The notes beneath the pieces are model-generated. The model saw only the letters and a list, made by a program, of their open reading frames with translations, had not been told where the DNA came from and ran no database searches. Below, piece by piece: positions 23,915 to 32,374 of a DNA stretch of 64,000 bases (positions are counted from its first letter, which is position 1; each line of letters starts with the position of its first letter). Position numbers and translations under genes: made by a program. Origin of the DNA: Cliona cf. orientalis (taxonomy: Eukaryota; Porifera; Demospongiae; Clionaida; Clionaidae); assembly GCA_963930775.1 (NCBI GenBank), contig OZ005690.1:5812225-5876224 (forward strand), read 5' to 3'.

Positions 23915-24365
23915 GTAGCAAATTGAAAGAACCTATAATAATATTATTGTTTGTGTACCATCCTAGTTATAATAATATGGTGGCCAGAAGGTGGTGAAAG
24001 TACAAGTCACAGTATGGGTTATCTGTTTTATCAGCATGTATCACTGGGTACATAATACACACTGCTTCATCTTTCATTTCCTTCTATTTACAACTACGTA
24101 TATAGCTTCTATTGGATCAGAAACCCAATAGCTACTTGTAAAGTTATAGTACACAGACTAGTATCTGGTTTTTTTCTTTTATAGTTGATAGTGAAAATGT
24201 ATTTTTGCAGCAGGATAGGACACTATGAGCTAAATGCATCACTGACAAGTCAGTATTATAATAGACCTACTTTAAACTGAGTTCAGGAAGCTCATGTTTG
24301 TTAGTATAAAAGTATATTGGTAACCTCAGGGAGCTAGTAGTCTGCGGAGATGTTATAAAGATATC
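23915..24365 (+). promoter_or_regulatory. putative promoter/5' flank of receptor copy C
   Basis: This is the conserved half of the flank duplication just described, ending at the ATG of copy C. Conservation between the two duplicates is highest around GGTGGCCAGAAGGTGGTGAA, TTTTTGCAGCAGGATAGGAC and GTAACCTCAGGGAGCTAG. A TATAAA-like word (about 24354) is very close to the ATG, so it is unlikely to be the core element itself. Promoter function is inferred from position and conservation only. Confidence 0.4.
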
Positions 24366-27300
24366 ATGATAATCTGTTTTCTCACTCACTTGCTTGTAGT
24401 GTCAAGTCATATTCTGACTCTGACAGCCACCCACGGGGTGGTCTACTATGTCAAACCAACTGAGCCCTGTGCTCACAAGAGCAGCAGCTGTCCATCCAAT
24501 GAGACCTGTCACACAATGGACCACTATGCCAGCAACAGTAGCCACTACTTCTCACCAGACAACATCAATGTCACACTCTACTTCATGTGTGGAGTCCACA
24601 ATTGCACCCAGAACCTGCATATTACTGATCTCGAGAGATTTACTATAAGGAGCACCTCAGGAAAAAATGATGCAATAATATACATGCCAATGCCAAGGAA
24701 TGTCCCAAATGATCCAGAAAACATTGGAAATCGCACATACACATTTACTAATGTCATAACTGTAAAAATTGAAGATGTCACAATTTTCTTTATCTCACTC
24801 AATTTTATTGGAAAGAATTCCACATTTGAAGCAGATTATGTGGACTTCCATGGATATTCAGGGTTCTCATCGTCACTTGTATCAGTCATCAACATAACAA
24901 ATTCACAAGCTGTGCTAAAAGATTGCATATTTCAACATAACTGCTTTATTAAAATTCAATCAAATGCTGTGCTTCAAGTAAGCAACTGTGCATTCTCTTC
25001 ATACAGTCATGCTCTGTACTCCGCAATTTTTGTCGACAATAGTACATTGAAACTAACGGGAACTGTGACTTTCTTCAACAACACTGTTGGTAATGATCAG
25101 TATTATGTATGTGGTGGAGCAATTTCAATTAATTCTGGTGGTAAATGTAAAGGAGCATCCAGATCAATTTTTAGCATTACCAAAGCATACGTAATTTTTA
25201 ACAGTAATAGTGCAAGCAGCTGTGGTGGAGGATTTTACCTGGAATGTACACTAATCACTGCATTTGACAACGTGAGCATGATTTTTGTTAACAATGTCGT
25301 TAAGAGTAAGTATAATTACTATGGATCTGGAGGTGGAGCTATGTACCTGATAAAGAGTGATATCATTGTTAATAATTCTGTCATACAATTCCTTAATAAC
25401 TCAGCTAAAGGTGTAGCTGATGGCGGAGCTATCTATCAAACACAAAGCAATGTATACATCAGTGAGCATGGTGCTATTCGTTTTGTTAATAATTCAGCTT
25501 CGTCTCTAGGTGGTGCAATCTATCATCGTAATGGAGATGTTATATCAGTTGACAAACATTCCAAAATACTGTTCTACAACAACTCTGCTAGTCAAGGAGG
25601 CGCGCTCTATATACAACTCTCAGGGATCATACAAGTTAGCAACGATTCACGTGTTAAATTTAGCCATAACACTGCTAAGAAATTTGGTGGAGCAGTCTAT
25701 GCTTATGATCAGGCCTGCCTATTTAGTTTCGAAAGCTCATCTAGTGAAGTACTGTTTAGAGAGAATGTAGCCAAAGATGGAGTAGGTATGCATGTCTACG
25801 GAGCAAGCATCAAAAATTTGGGATGTGCTAAACATGACTGTAGAGAAGGTATTGTCCGTTATATACCAAGCTTAAACAGCAGCCTCTCACCAGTATCATC
25901 CAATCCAAAGAGAGTGTGTCTATGTGACCTCAATGGAAAACCACAGTGTGCTAATATTTCAAGCATGTTTGTGAATTGGTATAGAGTGTACCGTGGAGAA
26001 CTATTCAACATTTCTGCGGTTGTAGTTGGTTACGACTTTGGAGTCACAGTTGGCACAGTAAATGCAGGTATTTTGCCATCACAGAAACAAAGTAAATCAG
26101 CACTGCATCCTGATCAATATCATCAATTCCTCGGAAGCAGTGGACGTGTACAGTGTTCCAATATTAGCTACAGTCTTTATTCAAGTAACACAGGGGAATC
26201 CTTGCATGAAGCATTATCTCTACACACCTCAAGTGTAGATATCGCATATTCCTTTGGTAAGCGAAAGGTCACGAAAACAATTCAACTCTATGAAGATAGC
26301 CACCATACATGTATTGATATTGATCTTCTTACAGCACCAGTGCTTGTTAACATTACCCTGCTCGCTGGCTGTCCCCCAGGATTTACTCTCATTCTTGTAA
26401 ATCAACTGTATGGCTGCAACTGTTATCCTGTCCTGCAAAATAACCATAACTTTGAATGTTTCATTATTGACAATGAAGGCTACCTCAAATGGAAGAGCAC
26501 GGTGTGGGTGAATGCAACTTTTAATAAATATAATGTGAGTGAAAGTGATGGAATATTACTTGCTCGTTATTGTCCTGTAGACTACTGTAAGTCAGGTGAA
26601 AAAATTGTTAACCTTGATAGAGATCCTAATGCTCAGTGTGCCAATAATCATGCTGGTATTTTGTGTGGTGGATGTGAAACCAACTATAGCCTTGCAATTG
26701 GATCTTCTCGATGCATCAGGTGCTCCAATGACAGCCATCTTTCAGTGTTTATGTTTTTTATAGCTGCTGGTATTCTGCTTGTGATATTTATTCTTGCACT
26801 AAATCTAACAGTTACAGAAGGACTTATTAATGGACTCATACTTTATGCGAATACCTTATGGACTTTTAAAAACATTTTGTTTCCTTTCAAACAAATCTTG
26901 ACAGTGAATGTATTTTACACTTTTATTGCCTGGCTCAATTTAGATTTTGGAATAGAGACTTGTCTCGTAGTTGGTCTGACTGCCTTTTGGAAAACATGGC
27001 TTCAGTTTCTATTCCCTCTCTACATCTGGCTCATTGCTGGAATCATCATCATTGCATGTCGCCATTCCTCTCACCTGACTAACCTCATTGGTGACAGAGC
27101 AGTTCCTCTCCTAGCTACACTCTTTCTCTTGTCATATACAAAACTTATTCGCACAGCAACAGCAATATTTGAATTCGAAGTTTTAATACTTTATCCCAAT
27201 CAAACTAGTAAAAGCATCGTTTGGTATCTTGACGGAAGTCTACAATACTGCAAACATCCACACATCTATCTCTTTCTTGCTGGTCTAGCTTCTTTGATCT

Positions 27301-27839
27301 TCTGTCTCACAGTCACTCTCTTCCTCCTCCTGATACAGTGCTGGAGGAGAGTCTCTCACCTAAGGCTGTTGAGGTGGATAAACAAATTTACTCCTTTCTA
27401 TGATGCCTACTTTGCTCCCCTCAAAGATAAACACCATTACTGGTTTGGAACACTACTCGTGGTAAGAATTACACATTTGATTTTTTTCACAGTAACATCA
27501 TCCACCTCTCCACTCGTTGGCTTGCTTCTTCTACAATTCTCGTTAGCACTACTTTTCTTTTATTTATCAATTCAAAATGTTTATAAATCCAAGTTGGTGC
27601 GCATTCTAGAGGGTGCTGCTCTTTTAAATTTAACAATTTTGTTTGGTTCTACTACATACACAAGAAGTGAAAAAGCTTTATTCATGGAGATTTCGATAGC
27701 ATTTTCCTTGATACAGTTTACTGTCATCATTATCACAAATCTCAGTAGAATTATCTGCAAAAGGAATCACAAGTGTTTAAGTAGAAATGGTTATCAAGTG
27801 ATCAATCAAGAGATCGATTCAGGTTTCATGAAAGAGTAG
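24366..27839 (+). CDS. receptor family copy C: beta-helix ectodomain with about eight TM segments, intact
   Basis: An uninterrupted single-exon frame of 1157 codons starts at ATG 24366, which opens a signal peptide (MIICFLTHLLVVSS...). A cysteine-rich N-terminal segment (CPSNETCHTMDHY) follows. Six GGA(I/M/L/V)(Y/S) repeats spaced about 30 residues (near 249, 321, 352, 382, 410 and 440), with FxNNSA loops, predict a right-handed parallel beta-helix. Next come VCLCDLNGKPQC, CPPGFTLILV and GILCGGCETNYSLAIG-type cysteine segments, and from about residue 790 eight hydrophobic segments and a short cytosolic tail. Many N-x-S/T sites fit surface exposure. Ligand and signalling partner are unknown. 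I cannot name the family, but copies A, B, D and E are relatives and C is the only one without breaks. Confidence 0.9.
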   Translation: MIICFLTHLLVVSSHILTLTATHGVVYYVKPTEPCAHKSSSCPSNETCHTMDHYASNSSHYFSPDNINVTLYFMCGVHNCTQNLHITDLERFTIRSTSGKNDAIIYMPMPRNVPNDPENIGNRTYTFTNVITVKIEDVTIFFISLNFIGKNSTFEADYVDFHGYSGFSSSLVSVINITNSQAVLKDCIFQHNCFIKIQSNAVLQVSNCAFSSYSHALYSAIFVDNSTLKLTGTVTFFNNTVGNDQYYVCGGAISINSGGKCKGASRSIFSITKAYVIFNSNSASSCGGGFYLECTLITAFDNVSMIFVNNVVKSKYNYYGSGGGAMYLIKSDIIVNNSVIQFLNNSAKGVADGGAIYQTQSNVYISEHGAIRFVNNSASSLGGAIYHRNGDVISVDKHSKILFYNNSASQGGALYIQLSGIIQVSNDSRVKFSHNTAKKFGGAVYAYDQACLFSFESSSSEVLFRENVAKDGVGMHVYGASIKNLGCAKHDCREGIVRYIPSLNSSLSPVSSNPKRVCLCDLNGKPQCANISSMFVNWYRVYRGELFNISAVVVGYDFGVTVGTVNAGILPSQKQSKSALHPDQYHQFLGSSGRVQCSNISYSLYSSNTGESLHEALSLHTSSVDIAYSFGKRKVTKTIQLYEDSHHTCIDIDLLTAPVLVNITLLAGCPPGFTLILVNQLYGCNCYPVLQNNHNFECFIIDNEGYLKWKSTVWVNATFNKYNVSESDGILLARYCPVDYCKSGEKIVNLDRDPNAQCANNHAGILCGGCETNYSLAIGSSRCIRCSNDSHLSVFMFFIAAGILLVIFILALNLTVTEGLINGLILYANTLWTFKNILFPFKQILTVNVFYTFIAWLNLDFGIETCLVVGLTAFWKTWLQFLFPLYIWLIAGIIIIACRHSSHLTNLIGDRAVPLLATLFLLSYTKLIRTATAIFEFEVLILYPNQTSKSIVWYLDGSLQYCKHPHIYLFLAGLASLIFCLTVTLFLLLIQCWRRVSHLRLLRWINKFTPFYDAYFAPLKDKHHYWFGTLLVVRITHLIFFTVTSSTSPLVGLLLLQFSLALLFFYLSIQNVYKSKLVRILEGAALLNLTILFGSTTYTRSEKALFMEISIAFSLIQFTVIIITNLSRIICKRNHKCLSRNGYQVINQEIDSGFMKE

Positions 27840-28007
27840 AAGATCCAGAAATTTATGAACAAAATTAGAATAACTTAAGGAGCACAGTTAGTACCTCAAC
27901 AATGTTCTATTATTATATATCCGGATCATAATTTTTAGCCATTATTGAGCTATCTTAATTAATATTATCATCTGACTGTGATCTACAACAGCTACTAACA
28001 TACATTA
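27840..28007. other. 3' flank of copy C
   Basis: A/T-rich, no gene. TTA at 28005-28007 is the left target duplication of the next MITE. Confidence 0.5.
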
Positions 28008-28596
28008 GGCCACACAAACTACCGTATTTTCGGTTATTTCCGTCATCGTTTTATTTTCGAATGTCATAACACAAACGAAAATTAGAAATACGAAATGTAA
28101 ACGCATGCGTATTCATAACGTTAATGTATACGGTAAGGGGTCGCCGCGTACGAAAATTACTTTACATGAAAATTTAAAATTTGAATAATTTTTGAACGGA
28201 AATAACCCAAAATACGGTAAATTCACTGTTTATCGTCACCACTTTTTCCATTTTCCATGCGGGCGAGCGGTCATTATTCATTATTCATTGTCCATTTTCT
28301 TTATCATTACGAGCCACGCCCCTCACTCAAGGGGCGTGGTTTACCATTAACTGGCAATGCTAAGGTTAAAGGTCATGCGTGCTCGTTGAGGACAGCGAGT
28401 CTAAGGCAAGTTTTCTACTTGGTAGTGTGTCGTTAGAAGGGAAACAAACGCTTTGGACGTGCTGTGCATATATATCGAACATTTGAAGGTTTTGTACAGT
28501 GTTCATGTGATCAATAATAAATAATGAAAATTTTGCTGGATCTTCAAAATAGCATGCGGGCGGTGACGCTTAACAGTGAATTTAGTTTGTGTGGCC
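28008..28596. mobile_element. GGCC-type MITE 4 (PIF/Harbinger-like), with nested element
   Basis: The inverted repeats start GGCCACACAAACTA and are flanked by TTA (28005-28007, 28597-28599). On the left the repeat is interrupted after 14 bases by a nested TA-flanked element (28022-28217). Its continuation, AATTCACTGTT...CGTCACC, resumes after 28219 and matches the right end. A GCGGGCG block lies inside both ends. Confidence 0.88.
28022..28217. mobile_element. CCGTATTTTCGG MITE with TA target, nested
   Basis: Inverted repeats CCGTATTTTCGGTTATTTCC and its near-complement CGGAAATAACCCAAAATACGG bound 196 bases, with TA on each side (28020-28021, 28218-28219). A TA target duplication points to a Tc1/mariner-type mover. 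Because it splits the repeat of MITE 4, it is the younger insertion. Confidence 0.88.
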
Positions 28597-28746
28597 TTAT
28601 AAACTAGCTATATACGATTATAATTTCTATGCATTAGCAAGATGTTCTTATTTATGACATTTTTGCACTCAATTTACGAAATTAATTGTACTAGGTATAC
28701 CGTAAATTAAGAAATTTTTGCATGCATCATATTCGTGCATATTCAT

Positions 28747-29130
28747 ATGGCATTCCTCAAATACAAAATATCATGTTCAAATGTGTTTGTAACAATACCA
28801 AAAGTACAAAACCAAAATATCAACTTCATTTGAAGTTTGAATGTGCTGAACAAAAATTTTGCACTTTATAAAATCTCAAATATTTAAGGTACCATTTAAT
28901 TGCGTGGGCGTGAGCGTCAGGAATGGCTAATTCAATTAGCGAATCGTGAAGGGGCGTGGCCGAAGAGGCCATACGAGTGCTTTTGGTCGAAGGTGGGCGT
29001 GTCCAGAATCGGCCAGGGATGATTATGCGCGTGTAATTAGCGACCGGAAGTGGCCCCTGAAGAAAAGGCCGGTAATTGCCCACATCAAAGCAAGATCAAA
29101 GCATTCTTTCTTAACTATTAACCGCAACGA

Positions 29131-29164
<34 letters not shown>

Positions 29165-30106
29165 TATTAGGCCTAATTAAGCATGTGGGCGTGTTCCTGG
29201 CACTGTGTGGAGTGTGTGCGTGTGCGTTAATGCAGGTTTTATTGCTTCCGATTGGGCGTGGCTTCACGGGCCAGTGCTTGGACATCGGCGCCTGGGACTT
29301 GGCCTCGGCGATAGGTGGGCGTGTCCCGGAAGCGGTGGTGACCTTTGAACCCCGCGAGGAGGCTTTGGGGGCGTGGCAGGAGGTCAAAGGTGAGGCCATG
29401 TCTGTTAATGAGGCACTGTACGGCGGTGCGATCGAGGGGCCTGTACGGCTGGACGGAAGCCGACGATGGTTTGAAGCGGATGTGGTTGCGATGACGTGTT
29501 GTTACTCCGCCCACACAGGAAATGAGGTGAGCTCTTGCGTGGGCGGTGTGGCAGAACGGCCTCCAAGTGTTTGTGTGTGTTTTGGCCTTGAGGAAGCTGT
29601 GTGTTTTAATTGGGATTGATTGTGGGCTTCCGGTGGACATCCGGTGGTTAGTAGGCACTTGATTGAGAATGGTGGTCCTTGGGGAACAGGGTGGGGCTGT
29701 TTTGGGCGTGGCCTGGCCCCTCCCTTCCGGCTCGGCTTCCGGTCCATGGAGGATATCAAATGAACACTTCCGGCTCTAGCAGCCACACCCCTGAGACCTG
29801 TGCAATTAAAAGGGCGTGGTTACACAACATGCACCTCACTAATGACTTTGATGTGGTTTAGGTGTCATATCCCCCACCTCACGCCCACGCAATTTAATGG
29901 TACCTTAAATGTTGCAATTAATGGACGAAGAATTAAGCCAGTGTTTGAACGGTATCCCGGGCTTTGTTGCATGGCTCAAAGAATAAAGGCAGTGTCGATC
30001 TCAATTTATTTGAGTGATTTATACTATATAAGTCTTGCAATTGGGCCCTGCAAGCTTGCAGCTTCCACACATTTGAACATGATATTTTGTATTTGAGGAA
30101 TGCCAT
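28747..30106. mobile_element. foldback element with 40-bp perfect inverted repeats
   Basis: 28747-28786 (starting ATGGCATTCCTCAAATACAA) and 30067-30106 are exact reverse complements. Between them lies the 1017-bp TTAA element plus about 260 bases of unrelated A/T-rich DNA. The outer element was therefore about 340 bp before the TTAA element entered. CAT occurs at both outer edges but is too short to prove a target duplication. Confidence 0.75.
28888..29904. mobile_element. complete TTAA-flanked MITE, 1017 bp
   Basis: It starts GGTACCATTTAATTGCGTGG and ends with the complement (one mismatch in the first 25 bases), flanked by TTAA at 28884-28887 and 29905-29908. A 27-base A run lies at about 29134-29160. 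Open frames on both strands in its G/C-rich half (about 29185-29790) overlap each other and match no family I know. The partial copy at 1-638 is more than 99 percent identical, which implies recent movement. Confidence 0.88.
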
Positions 30107-30549
30107 CATGCAGCAGTGGTGTCGCCAGCGGGGTGCATGCATGTGGGTTGAATTCATTTGCACCCAATCCATGCACCTGTCCACCCATCCTATGCATGAC
30201 ATTGTGTAGTTTGTTGCACTGTCACAGTATGCATATTTCACTACACTATCACAGCCATGCAGTGATGTAACATGTCATGTATAATATCACTACATATACA
30301 TATATTATATAGACTGTCTACATGGAATAGTACCTAGCTAGGTTACATTATTAATAGTACAATGTCATGTATACTATAGTATACTTCCGCTAGCTTTATG
30401 CATCCACCTGTGCGGTTACTTTTGATAACTTGCACCCAATTAAACAATTGCCTAGAGACGCCACTATCATCATGGTTTGAATGACAGGTCAAGTAATTCA
30501 TACTACAAGCTGCAGATTATCTAGTTACATTGTACGATTAATGTTGAAG
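30107..30549. other. no gene seen
   Basis: A/T-rich spacer without a supported frame. Confidence 0.5.
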
Positions 30550-30720
30550 CACTATTTCCACCATTTTATGCACTCTATGTACAATAATAGCTAACTATTG
30601 ATGAAGCCCCCCTGCCTAATTTTGAATAAGAAATGGCCCTTTTTCATGAGGTTACGGTACATTCTAAGGTTCATTTCCGTTGGAGTATATATAGTAATCA
30701 TATAGCTGAAGACCGTCTTC
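30550..30720. repeat. dispersed repeat, second copy at about 62060-62225
   Basis: Shared landmarks are CACTATTTCCA(C/T)CAT, AATAATAGCTA.CTATTGATG, AGCCC.CCC.., a GGTACATT/GGTACGTT word and AAGCTGAAG. Identity is moderate, so it is an old repeat. It is non-coding. Confidence 0.6.
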
Positions 30721-30766
30721 GGCTTTGCCCCAGCCCTGGAGGCTATAGTGGGGTCATCAGTCTAGG

Positions 30767-31430
30767 TCATTTAGATGTTTTCATAAAAGTAGGAAAATTT
30801 GGTAAAAAATAATGAATAAGCAAAAATGCAGACATTGCTATGACTGAGATAAAGTGTGAGATAAAAAAAAAACAAGTTTTATAAGACAAAGTAATGATTA
30901 TGAGTTTAGACAAAGGCCAATTCAGAGTTAACCAAGTCCATTGGTGGAACAGGGACTTAGTGGCGTGTCCAATGCTGGAACGAGCACCCCTGATGCATTG
31001 TATAGCTGACTGTAGCAGGGAAAAGACAAGACAGCAGCGTAGCCTGGACATCATTGGTGCATATGGTTGATCGGCCAGACAGGAAGCAAGCCTCTTATAA
31101 AATGTAGTGGCTTCGTTGGCCATACCACCTGTGGCAGACAAGACTAGGGGTGTAAAGGAAGCATGTTCCACCTCTCTCACTCGTTCATACTGGCACTTAT
31201 TCTCAAGCTTGTGCTTTCTGTAGCAGGAACGCAACTAGGGGTGTCTGTTGGAAGGAGCATGAGGGTTAAAAACCCGTACATCAAAGAAAGTGCGCTCAAA
31301 CCGTCCACCCCAGAAGCCGTTCGCAGCAATGTCAAGCCTTGCACCATCCTGAGTGTTCGAGGAGGATCCAGTGAGTGCCCCACTACTGGTAGGCTGAAGA
31401 GATAAGCTCTAAATCTTCATCACACTGAGA
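30767..31430 (-). pseudogene. retroelement 3'-terminal coding remnant (VREVEHASFTPLVLSATGG type)
   Basis: In minus-strand order the sequence reads TQDGARLDIAANGFWGGRFE, TFFDVRVFNPHAPSN, CYRKHKLE..QYE.RVREVEHASF, TPLVLSATGGMANEATTFYK, then LRCCLVFSLLQSAIQCIRGA. I recognise this as the conserved C-terminal region that follows the reverse transcriptase in a widespread group of invertebrate retroelement ORFs, but cannot name the clade. One frame change near 31200-31250 separates the first two blocks from the rest. The reverse transcriptase itself is not present upstream, so this is a 5'-truncated copy, the usual fate of target-primed elements. Confidence 0.65.
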
Positions 31431-31640
31431 CTTATAAATATAGACTATAGTCTCCTCATCAGAAGGTATCCCGTACTTTTGTGTGTTCTTAAAAGAACAT
31501 GTGGACAAACTCCAGCAGATTACAATCATGCAGGACAAACATTCACACACTGAAGTTGCTAGCTAATAGCCATAGCTATAACCTGAAACACTTTCAGACA
31601 ATGTAACTAGAAGAATCATCTCACGCCCGCATAAACCAAT

Positions 31641-31720
31641 TAGCCTCGTCCCCAGGCCACTCCCACGTTTTCAATGTTTGCGTGCAACATTAAAAACTGG
31701 GAGGGCCTGGGGACGAGGCT
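31641..31720. mobile_element. 80-bp mini-foldback with 10-bp target duplication
   Basis: TAGCCTCGTCCCCAGGCC and GGCCTGGGGACGAGGCT are inverted ends of an 80-bp insert. ATAAACCAAT is present at 31631-31640 and again at 31721-31730. A 9-10 base target duplication is typical of Mutator-like transposases. Confidence 0.85.
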
Positions 31721-31873
31721 ATAAACCAATTGCAACCAATAAATCAGATTTCTGAATGTTTCTGATGAGGGTGGGGCTGATCAACCTGCAGAAAGCACCG
31801 TAACGGTTGTAGGTGTGCGCGGGCTAAGTGTAAAATTAATGTACAATTAATTATTTAACCAGTTCTAATAAAG

Positions 31874-32037
31874 ATGAGCACCATCGTCAATCATTTTCGA
31901 GATCAACTCCAGTCTATATATAGCCTTATTCACAGGTCACACCCATGGGACACCTCACAGTTATTCATCACCATAGATGACATTATAGTAGCTAGCTATC
32001 ATGCTGGACTATGCTCATACAAATCACCCTTTCCTCT
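31874..32037 (+). pseudogene. host TPR gene, first exon, left half (split by BEL/Pao)
   Basis: ATG at 31874 in a good start context (AAAG before ATGA) opens MSTIVNHFRDQLQSIYSLIH and runs open to the LTR edge. Skipping the element and one copy of its CCTCT target duplication, the frame continues into 38298-38328 and ends exactly at a CAG|GTGCGG donor. The rejoined exon is 195 bases, 65 codons, phase 0. The next good exon (39266) also starts in phase 0, so this is most likely the first coding exon of the TPR gene. The N-terminal sequence belongs to no domain I recognise. Confidence 0.65.
32033..32037. repeat. left target-site duplication CCTCT
   Basis: Identical to 38293-38297 on the other side of the element. 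Five-base duplications are usual for BEL/Pao integrases. Confidence 0.95.
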
Positions 32038-32312
32038 TGTAAAGTTATCAATTCGCTTCTAGTTAATCAGGTAGTTATCAAATCTCATGCTGTATACTAA
32101 AATTAATCTCGATTCAAATAGATTCAACAACTTCTTCAAATTGCACACTTATCACAGCATGAACATGAGAGCACTAACATCACGTGCGTATCACATGACA
32201 AAAGCATGATCACAGAAATTATTACATAAGTAGGATACAATCAATAAGGATGACGCAATCAGTTAATAGAAGCAATGCATGATACATAGACTAACAAGTT
32301 CAAGTTCCAACA
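32038..32312 (-). repeat. BEL/Pao 3' LTR
   Basis: 275 bases, TGTAAAGTT...TTCCAACA on the plus strand. It lacks the 5 bases (around GAACATGATATGAG) present in the other LTR. Confidence 0.95.
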
Positions 32313-32322
32313 CCCTCCCCCC
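32313..32322 (-). promoter_or_regulatory. polypurine tract
   Basis: Read on the minus strand this is GGGGGGAGGG, immediately before the 3' LTR. It is the expected primer site for plus-strand DNA synthesis. Confidence 0.9.
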
Positions 32323-32374
32323 GTTGACCAGACATGGTCAACCATATAACAATATGACAGTCATGATATTAATA

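Noticed and set aside
29185-29790. Long frames on both strands in the TTAA element (also at 1-520)
   Set aside because: They overlap antisense in G/C-rich MITE sequence and resemble no protein family; open because stop codons are rare in G/C-rich DNA.
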